Positions 58,006-64,000 of a stretch of DNA of 64,000 nucleotides are shown here, piece by piece; the first letter of the stretch is position 1; each line of letters starts with the position of its first letter. Origin of the DNA: JACVRX01 sp963819885 (lineage in GTDB: Bacteria > Actinomycetota > Actinomycetes > Jiangellales > Jiangellaceae); NCBI GenBank assembly GCA_963819885.1, contig CAWFXV010000002.1, positions 1 to 64,000 on the forward strand, read 5' to 3'. Under the pieces are notes generated by a model that was not told the DNA's origin, searched no databases, and saw only the letters and a program-made list of their open reading frames with translations. Both the position numbers and the translations under genes were made by a program.

Positions 58006-59709
58006 ATGGGCAATGTTGCCGATCCGGCGGCGCGCAGTTACCAGGACTTGCCAGCCGACCAGGCTCCGGCGGACCTGGCCGCCGGTGTCACCGTGCGCGA
58101 AGTCCTGGAGATGCCGGCGATGACCGGTGCCCGGCTGCTGGCCGGCGGATCAGGGCTCGACCGCGTCGTGCGCCGGCTCAACGTCATGGAAGTCCCGGAC
58201 GTCCTGTCCTGGGTGAAGCCACACGAGTTGCTCCTGACGACGGGGTATCCGGTGCGGGCTACGCCCGACGGCGTTCCTGCGCTGCTTGCCGCCCTCGACG
58301 ACCGTGGGCTGGCGGCGGTCGGCATCAAGCTCAACCGCTACCTCGATGCTCTTCCCGATCAGGCGCTCGAGGTAGCCGACGACCGGGGTTTTCCCCTCGT
58401 GCAGTTGCCCGAGGGAATCGGGTTCGACGACATCCTCAACCAGGTGCTCACCGAGGTGCTCAACCGGCAGGCATCGCTGCTCGAACGCAGCGAGGAGGTG
58501 CACCACGCCCTCGTCGCGGTCCTGTTGGACGGTGGAGGTCTCGACGAGCTGGTCGCGGAGATGGCGCTGGTGCTCGGCGGGCCGGTCTTCGTCACGACCG
58601 CGGACGGCAGGGTGCTGGCCGAGGGCGGCGACGCCGACGAGCTGATCACACTGCGGCAGACCCAATGCTTCGACCCGTCCGGTCGGTTTCTCACCGAGCG
58701 TGAGCGGCCGGGCGCGCGGTATGACAACTCGGCGGGCTGGCGTGCCGTCGTTCCCGTTGTTGCGGGCAAGTTCGACCACGGCCGGATCGTCACGTTCTCC
58801 CGCGAACGGCCGCTGCGCGAGCCCGACCTTCATATCCTCGACCGCGCGGCTGCAGTGACCGCGTTGGCGGTCACCAAGCAACTGGCGGTGCGCGCGGTCG
58901 AGGGCAAATACCGAGGCGACTTCCTGCGTGACGTCTTGTCCGGCCGCGCCGGCGACAGGGATGCCGTGGTTGCGCATTGCCGAGCACTGGGTTGGGACGT
59001 CGACCGGCCGCTGGTGGCGGTCGTCGCGGAACTGGATCCGGTAGCGCATCCGGTGCACCGGCTCGGACCCGAGCTGCGCCCGGTGCAGGAGCGTTTCTCA
59101 GCGGCGTGGGAAGGGGCGGTCCGGATGCAGGACTCGGCCGCGCCGGTCGTCGGTTTTGCGCAGGAGGTCGTGGCGCTGCTGCCGGTGGCGCCGGGCGGCG
59201 ATCCCGACCGAGTGGTACGCACGGTGGTCCGCGTCGTCTCCGGCGACGGGGGAGGCGGCCGGCGCTCGTTCGCGACCGGTGTCAGCCGCGTGGTCCACGA
59301 CCCCGAACAGATTCCAGAGGTGTACGAGCAGGCCCGCCGGGCGGTTCATGTGGGTCGGAAGCTGCACGGCGCCAGCGCCGTCGCACATTTCGACGCCTTG
59401 GGGTCGTTTCGGCTGCTGAGCCTGGTGCGCGAGCCTGCGGAGCTGCGCCGGTTCGTGGCCGAAACGCTCGGGGAACTCGCTGCCAACGGCGAACCCGAGT
59501 CGACTGAACTGCGGCACACCCTGCAGGTGCTGCTGGACACCAACCTCAATGTGGCCGAGGCGGCCCGGCGGTTGTTCGTCCACTACAACACGCTGCGCTA
59601 CCGCATCGGGAAGCTCGAACGGCTGCTCGGGCCGTTCCCGACCGATCCCGATCTCCGGCTGGACCTCGCGCTGGCGCTGAAGGTCTTGCAGATGCAGGGC
59701 ATCGACTAG
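58006..59709 (+). CDS. pucR: PucR-family transcriptional regulator
   Basis: 567 residues from ATG 58006; no Shine-Dalgarno is obvious, so it may be leaderless. The PucR N-terminal domain spans about residues 25-150 (GLDRVVRRLNVMEVPDVLSW; HELLLTTGYPVRATPDGVPA; GVGIKL-like AAVGIKLNRYLDALPDQALE). A GGDEF-like middle follows, then the C-terminal HTH_30 with LQVLLDTNLNVAEAARRLFV and HYNTLRYRIGKLERLLG. PucR-type proteins activate purine/ureide catabolic genes, which fits divergent allHFG and the hydroxylase genes downstream. Confidence 0.92.
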   Translation: MGNVADPAARSYQDLPADQAPADLAAGVTVREVLEMPAMTGARLLAGGSGLDRVVRRLNVMEVPDVLSWVKPHELLLTTGYPVRATPDGVPALLAALDDRGLAAVGIKLNRYLDALPDQALEVADDRGFPLVQLPEGIGFDDILNQVLTEVLNRQASLLERSEEVHHALVAVLLDGGGLDELVAEMALVLGGPVFVTTADGRVLAEGGDADELITLRQTQCFDPSGRFLTERERPGARYDNSAGWRAVVPVVAGKFDHGRIVTFSRERPLREPDLHILDRAAAVTALAVTKQLAVRAVEGKYRGDFLRDVLSGRAGDRDAVVAHCRALGWDVDRPLVAVVAELDPVAHPVHRLGPELRPVQERFSAAWEGAVRMQDSAAPVVGFAQEVVALLPVAPGGDPDRVVRTVVRVVSGDGGGGRRSFATGVSRVVHDPEQIPEVYEQARRAVHVGRKLHGASAVAHFDALGSFRLLSLVREPAELRRFVAETLGELAANGEPESTELRHTLQVLLDTNLNVAEAARRLFVHYNTLRYRIGKLERLLGPFPTDPDLRLDLALALKVLQMQGID

Positions 59710-59903
59710 CCAGGCACGTCGCTCCTCGACCGCAGCCGTTCGTCACCCTCGGCGCCCATTCGTCACATCTCGGCGGCACGGACACCCAGGTCGTCGCGGA
59801 GTTCGTGGAAGACGAAACCCGCGCAGAGGAGCGGATCGACGAGATCGATGACGAGCGCCGGGACGAGGGCAGAGACGAGCGATAACTCTGCGAGGATCGG
59901 GCT
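59710..59903 (+). other. Intergenic region between pucR and the hydroxylase operon
   Basis: 194 bp. One frame reads an acidic/basic low-complexity tail (QVVAEFVEDETRAEERIDEI then DDERRDEGRDER, stop at 59884) with no good start except an internal GTG, so I do not call a gene. The promoter of the M-S-L-G genes should be here; no clear box is seen. Confidence 0.35.
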
Positions 59904-60778
59904 GTGAAGCCGTCGTCGTTCGTGTACCACCGGCCGGCGACGGTCGACGAAGCCCTCGAGGTGCTGGCTGAGGTCGGCTCAGAGGGGAAGGTCCTGGCCG
60001 GCGGGCAGAGCCTGGTGCCGCTGATGTCGATGCGGCTGGCCGCGCCGGCCCACCTGGTCGACGTCAATAGAGTCGGCGGCCTCGACGGCATCCGCACTGA
60101 TAACGGCGGTGTATACGTGGGCGCGACCGCTCGGCATGCCGACGTCGAACACGACGACGCTGCGTTCGCAGCCGTACCACTGCTGCGCCAGGCATTGCAG
60201 CATGTCGCTCACCCGACCATCCGGAACAGGGGCACCACGGTGGGCAGCCTGGCGCACGCCGACCCGTCCGGAGAGATGACCGCGGTGCTTGCCCTGTTGG
60301 GGGGAGCGTCATGCTTCGGCGCCGGGGCGGCGAGCGAACCGTCGATGCGGGGGAGTTCTTCGTCGGGCCGCTGGAGTCGGCAGTCGAGCCGGGTGAGCTT
60401 GCGGTCGAGGCGTTCTTCCCGAGACCACCACCGGGTAGCGGGACGGTCTGGGTCGAGGTGTCCCGCCGGCATGGCGACTACGCGGTCTGCGGGGTCGGCG
60501 CGGTCGTCACCGTCGACGACGATCAGCGTGTGAAGGCGGCGAGGGTCGGTCTGATCTCGGTAGGCCCGACCCCGGTGGTGGTCGACGTGACCGAAGCCGT
60601 GGCCGGTCAACCGCATGACGCGATCGATGCCGCAGGCGCAGGGCTAATGGTGAAGGCTGCGGTGGAACCCGACCCGGACATCCATGCCTCGGCGGAGTAT
60701 CGCCGTCACCTGGCCGGAACCTTGACCGAGCGGGCCGTGACGGACGCTGCCGCCCGGGCTGTGGAGCTTGGCCGATGA
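59904..60778 (+). CDS. Molybdenum hydroxylase FAD-binding medium subunit (CoxM/CutM-like), one frameshift
   Basis: About 291 residues after adding one G to the run at 60299-60304. GTG 59904 starts MKPSSFVYHRPATVDEALEV. FAD-binding motifs: VLAGGQSLVPLMSMRLAAPA, HVAHPTIRNRGTTVGSLAHA and DPSGEMTAVLALLGG. The other frame then gives ERTVDAGEFFVGPLESAVEP and RRHGDYAVCGVGAVVTVDDD. It passes electrons from the Fe-S subunit to the acceptor. ATGA overlap with the next gene. Confidence 0.9.
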
Positions 60779-61263
60779 CCGACCAGCACGACGTCGAGCT
60801 GACCGTCAACGGCGTACCGCGCACCATGCGGGTCACTGCGCGGCGGCTGCTCTCCGACGCCCTTCGGCACGACCTCGGCCTCACCGGAACCCATGTCGGT
60901 TGCGAACACGGGGTGTGCGGCGCCTGCACCGTGCTGGTCGACGGCCGGCCGGTCCGCTCGTGCCTGCTGTTCGCGGTGACCGTTCACGGGTCGTCGGTCA
61001 CGACCGTCGAGGGCTGCTGCGAGCCCGACGGGTCGCTCGGTCCGGTCCAGCAGGCGTTTTGGGACTGCCATGGCCTGCAGTGCGGCTTCTGCACGCCCGG
61101 GTTCGTCACCACGATCACCGCGTACCTCGGCGAGAACCCGCAGCCGAACGCTGAGGAGGCCCGTGAGGCAATCGCCGGGAACCTGTGCCGCTGCACCGGG
61201 TATCAGAACATCGTCGCCTCGGTGTTACGGGCCGCCGAACTCCGTCGCGAGGCACGGGTATGA
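60775..61263 (+). CDS. Molybdenum hydroxylase [2Fe-2S] small subunit (CoxS-like)
   Basis: 162 residues. Plant-type 2Fe-2S site HVGCEHGVCGACTVLVDGRP with RSCL, and the C-terminal helical 2Fe-2S site HGLQCGFCTPGFVTT with GNLCRCTGYQNIV. Both clusters have all four Cys. It carries electrons from the Mo site of the large subunit to the FAD subunit. ATGA overlaps on both sides. Confidence 0.97.
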   Translation: MTDQHDVELTVNGVPRTMRVTARRLLSDALRHDLGLTGTHVGCEHGVCGACTVLVDGRPVRSCLLFAVTVHGSSVTTVEGCCEPDGSLGPVQQAFWDCHGLQCGFCTPGFVTTITAYLGENPQPNAEEAREAIAGNLCRCTGYQNIVASVLRAAELRREARV

Positions 61264-63647
61264 GCACGCGCACGATGGGGGAACCGATCGCTCGCCGCGA
61301 AGACCCCCGGCTGCTCTCCGGCCAGGGTCACTACCTCGACGACCTCGGTCACACCGCCCTGGCTGCCGCCTTTGTCCGAAGCCCGCATGCTCATGCCCGA
61401 GTCGTCGACGTCGACGTGAGCGACGCGCTCGAGGTCGATGGGCTGGTGGCGATCTACACCCACGAGGACCTGCCAGAGCGGTTGGCCGAGCCGTTGCCGC
61501 TGTTGATCCCGCACCCGAGCCTGACCAACGGCAAGACGCCGTATGCGCTGGCCAAGGACGAGGTGAACCACGTCGGCGAGGCCGTCGTCATGGTCGTCGC
61601 TGCCGACCGGTATCTGGCCGAGGACGCCTGCGAGCGCATCCGGGTCGAGTACGAGGTTCTGCCGCCGGTCGTCGGCATCGCGGCGGCGCGAGCGGCGTCC
61701 CGGCTCGTCCACGAGGACGTCCCGGGCAACATCGCGGCCACGATGGTGCAGGAGAACGGGGATGCGGCGGCGGCGGTCGCCGCGTCACCGCGGGTGCTGG
61801 AGCTCGACCTCGAGGTGGAGCGCAGTGCGTCGACACCGCTGGAGGGCAAGGGTGTCTACGCGCGCTGGGATCCCGCCGACGCGAGCTTGCGCGTCTACAG
61901 CTCTACCCAGGCATCGACCAGCGTCCGGGCCGCCCTCGCCGCCAAGCTCGGGCTGCCGCCCAACCGGGTCGAGGTGGTCGCCCCCGACGTCGGCGGCGGC
62001 TTCGGGGTCAAGATCGTCCATCCGTGGCCGGAAGAGGTCCTCGTGCCGTGGGCCGCCATCACCCTGGGGCGCGAGGTCAAGTGGACCGAGGACCGGCGCG
62101 AGCACTTCGTCTCCAGCGCCCACGAACGCGGCCAGGTCCACCACGTCCGAGTGGGTTTCGACGACGACGGCCACGTGCTGGGACTCGAGGTCATGTTCTG
62201 GCACGACAACGGCGCCTACACGCCGTACGGGATCATCGTGCCGATCGTTACCGCCACCCAGCTGCTGGGGCCGTACAAGCCGACGGCCTACCGGGTGGAG
62301 TTCCAGAGCCTCTACACGAACACGGTGCTGGTCACGCCGTACCGCGGCGCCGGCCGGCCGCAGGGCTGCTTCGTGATGGAGCGGGTCATGGACGCGATCG
62401 CCGCCGAGCTCGGGCTGGACCGGGCCGAGGTCCGGGAGCGGAACTTCATCCAGCCCGACGAGATGCCCTACGACCACGGGCTGATCTTCCAGGACGGCCG
62501 GCCGCTGATCTACGACTCCGGCGACTACCCGGCCACTTTGCAGAAGCTGAAGAAGCTCGTGGGCTGGGATGAGTTCGGGGCCTATCGCGAACAAGCCCGG
62601 GCCGAGGGCCGGCGGGTCGGTATCGGCATTGCCTGCTACGTCGAGGGCACCGGCGTCGGGCCTTATGAGGGTGGCTGGGTCAAGGTCGAGAGCGACGGGA
62701 GTGTCGTGGTCGCGACCGGTCTGACGACGCAGGGCCAGGGCCATCAGACGGCGTTCGCCCAGGTCGCGGCCGACATCATCGGGGTACCGCTGGACCGCGT
62801 GACCGTTGTCACCGGCGACACTAGGCGGTTCGGCTACGCCGTCGGCACCTTTGCCTCCCGCGCGTTGGTGATGAGCGGCAACGCGATCGCTGCTGCGGCC
62901 CGCATGGTTCGCGACAAAGCGCTGCGGATCGCGGGCGACGCCCTCGAGGCCGACCCCCGCGACCTGGAGATCATCGATGGTGTCGTCCAGGTACGCGGAG
63001 TGCCGACGTCGGCGATCCCGCTCTCGACGGTCGCCGTGCTGTCCAACCCGCTGCGCTACGCCTTCGACGCGGAGTCGGCACGGGCCACCCAGTTCGCCCT
63101 GCCGGCCGACCCGGACAAGCCGCCGGTTCCAGAAGGCGAGCAGCCTGGTCTGGAGGCCACCGGCTACTACTCACCGCCCCGGGCGACGTTTGCGAACGGC
63201 ATGCACGCGGTGGTCGTCGAAACCGATCCGGACACTGCCGAGATCACGATCGTGCGGTACTGCGTGGTCCACGACTGCGGAACACTCGTCAATCCCCGGA
63301 TCGTAGAGGGACAGGTCCACGGCGGTGTGGCCCAGGGCGTCGGTGGTGCTCTCTACGAGCGAATGGTCTACGACGACGACGGCCAGCTGCTCAACGCATC
63401 GTTCATGGACTTCTTGATGCCCTACTCGACCGAGGTTCCCACCATCGAGACCGACCATCTCGAGACGCCGTCCCCACTGAACCCGCTGGGGGTCAAGGGT
63501 GCCGGCGAGGCCGGTGTGATCCCGGGGATGGCCGTGTTCGCGTCGGCGATCTCCGATGCCGAGGGGTTCCCGATCACCCGGATGCCGATCTCGCCGAGCG
63601 AACTGTTCCATCTGCGCCGCGCCCACGAGGAGGCCACCAACCGATGA
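61260..63647 (+). CDS. Molybdenum hydroxylase large subunit, form II CoxL type
   Basis: 795 residues from ATG 61260. Start MGEPIARREDPRLLSGQGHY, then SPHAHARVVDVD, VAPDVGGGFGVKIVHPWPEE, GQGHQTAFAQVAADIIGVPL, the active-site loop VTPYRGAGRPQGCFVMERVM, and GVKGAGEAGVIPGMAVFASA with the catalytic Glu. True CO dehydrogenases (form I) carry AYxCSFR in the loop; PYRGAGR marks form II, whose substrates are mostly unknown and may be purines or other heterocycles. The context (PucR, allFGH) supports a purine-type substrate, but this is inference. Confidence 0.92.
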   Translation: MSTRTMGEPIARREDPRLLSGQGHYLDDLGHTALAAAFVRSPHAHARVVDVDVSDALEVDGLVAIYTHEDLPERLAEPLPLLIPHPSLTNGKTPYALAKDEVNHVGEAVVMVVAADRYLAEDACERIRVEYEVLPPVVGIAAARAASRLVHEDVPGNIAATMVQENGDAAAAVAASPRVLELDLEVERSASTPLEGKGVYARWDPADASLRVYSSTQASTSVRAALAAKLGLPPNRVEVVAPDVGGGFGVKIVHPWPEEVLVPWAAITLGREVKWTEDRREHFVSSAHERGQVHHVRVGFDDDGHVLGLEVMFWHDNGAYTPYGIIVPIVTATQLLGPYKPTAYRVEFQSLYTNTVLVTPYRGAGRPQGCFVMERVMDAIAAELGLDRAEVRERNFIQPDEMPYDHGLIFQDGRPLIYDSGDYPATLQKLKKLVGWDEFGAYREQARAEGRRVGIGIACYVEGTGVGPYEGGWVKVESDGSVVVATGLTTQGQGHQTAFAQVAADIIGVPLDRVTVVTGDTRRFGYAVGTFASRALVMSGNAIAAAARMVRDKALRIAGDALEADPRDLEIIDGVVQVRGVPTSAIPLSTVAVLSNPLRYAFDAESARATQFALPADPDKPPVPEGEQPGLEATGYYSPPRATFANGMHAVVVETDPDTAEITIVRYCVVHDCGTLVNPRIVEGQVHGGVAQGVGGALYERMVYDDDGQLLNASFMDFLMPYSTEVPTIETDHLETPSPLNPLGVKGAGEAGVIPGMAVFASAISDAEGFPITRMPISPSELFHLRRAHEEATNR

Positions 63648-64000
63648 AGGTCACCGGGTCCGCCGTCCTGCACGCTCCCCGTGAGAAAGTGTGGTCGGCG
63701 CTGCAGGATCCCGCTGTGCTGGTTCGGACCATCCCGGGCTGCCAACAGCTCGAACAGGTCGGACCGGACTCCTACCGGGCAACCGTGACGGCCGGTGTCG
63801 CGTCGATCAAAGGCACCTACACCGGCGACGTGCGGCTCACCGACCAGGCTGAGCCGACGTCCTTCGTCCTGCACGCGGCCGGTTCCGGCGCACCGGGCAC
63901 AGTGAGCGCGGATGTCCAGGTGACCCTCGCCGACGCCGATAGTGGCGCGACCCGGCTGGACTACGACGCCGACGCCGTCGTCGGCGGCGTCATCGGTGGG
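63644..64000 (+). CDS. CoxG/SRPBCC family protein (3'-partial)
   Basis: At least 119 residues from ATG 63644 (ATGA overlap), cut by the window end. START/SRPBCC-type: MKVTGSAVLHAPREKVWSAL, DPAVLVRTIPGCQQLEQVGP, DSYRATVTAGVASIKGTYTG. CoxG is a membrane-anchoring or accessory protein for CO-dehydrogenase-type hydroxylases. Confidence 0.9.
   Translation, partial: MKVTGSAVLHAPREKVWSALQDPAVLVRTIPGCQQLEQVGPDSYRATVTAGVASIKGTYTGDVRLTDQAEPTSFVLHAAGSGAPGTVSADVQVTLADADSGATRLDYDADAVVGGVIGG

Noticed and set aside
59820..59884. 26-codon acidic ORF before the hydroxylase operon
   Set aside because: Only an internal GTG start, no ribosome site and low complexity.
61070..62572. 500-codon plus-strand ORF
   Set aside because: Out-of-frame shadow of the Mo hydroxylase large subunit; low-complexity Arg/Gly/Pro.
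61260..63647. Calling the operon an aerobic CO dehydrogenase
   Set aside because: The active-site loop is PYRGAGR (form II), without the CO-specific Cys loop.

Overview
The window comes from a high-GC actinobacterium. RbpA, OpcA, an actinobacterial LexA box, frequent GTG/TTG starts and the gene order ctaB / tkt-tal-pgi-zwf-opcA-pgl / secG-rbpA all point there. The genus cannot be read from the sequence. No rRNA, tRNA, CRISPR array or intact insertion sequence was seen.

Layout. (a) 1-9.7 kb is an accessory region. It opens inside a giant BTAD-nSTAND1-WD40 regulator, followed by three genes (secreted TolB-like propeller, vanadium-haloperoxidase-like protein, two-TM protein). Each of the three is preceded by tandem GCGACC heptamers of the kind bound by SARP regulators. 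Between and after them lie two Rrf2 remnants, a 32-bp segment shared with the regulator gene, a truncated SARP DNA-binding domain, a 45-codon gene and palindromes. (b) 9.7-16.5 kb holds two flavin/F420-type split-barrel proteins (one truncated), phosphoketolase, an SDR, a WS/DGAT acyltransferase, a methyltransferase and a CBS-BON protein, a set resembling hypoxia/dormancy regulons. (c) 16.6-29 kb is core metabolism: secG, rbpA, an overlapping oxidative and non-oxidative pentose phosphate operon, and ctaA/ctaB for heme A. (d) 29-33 kb has a large secreted subtilase with a separate, unsecreted I9 inhibitor-like ORF upstream. (e) 33-39.2 kb is the sufRBDCSUT iron-sulfur operon. (f) 39.2-46.4 kb has def-fmt-rsmB-rpe and an FMN-riboswitch-led ribD-ribE-ribBA-ribH operon. 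(g) 46.4-49.7 kb has a phosphotransferase, a damaged DUF222/HNH gene with a perfect LexA box over its start, and hisE-hisG. (h) 49.8-64 kb combines molybdenum-hydroxylase maturation genes (CoxD/CoxE/XdhC/MocA-like), two membrane genes, the three-gene oxamate carbamoyltransferase set allH-allF-allG, a PucR regulator, and the M-S-L-G genes of a form II CoxL-type hydroxylase. This suggests purine/ureide catabolism.

Quality warning. At least a dozen genes need a one-base correction to be read through, including conserved ones (sufB, fmt, ribBA, hisG). Both extra and missing bases occur, often in G/C runs. The simplest explanation is residual assembly indels, so such genes are annotated here as one CDS with the break position stated. 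The remnants in region (a) and the HNH gene may be truly decayed.
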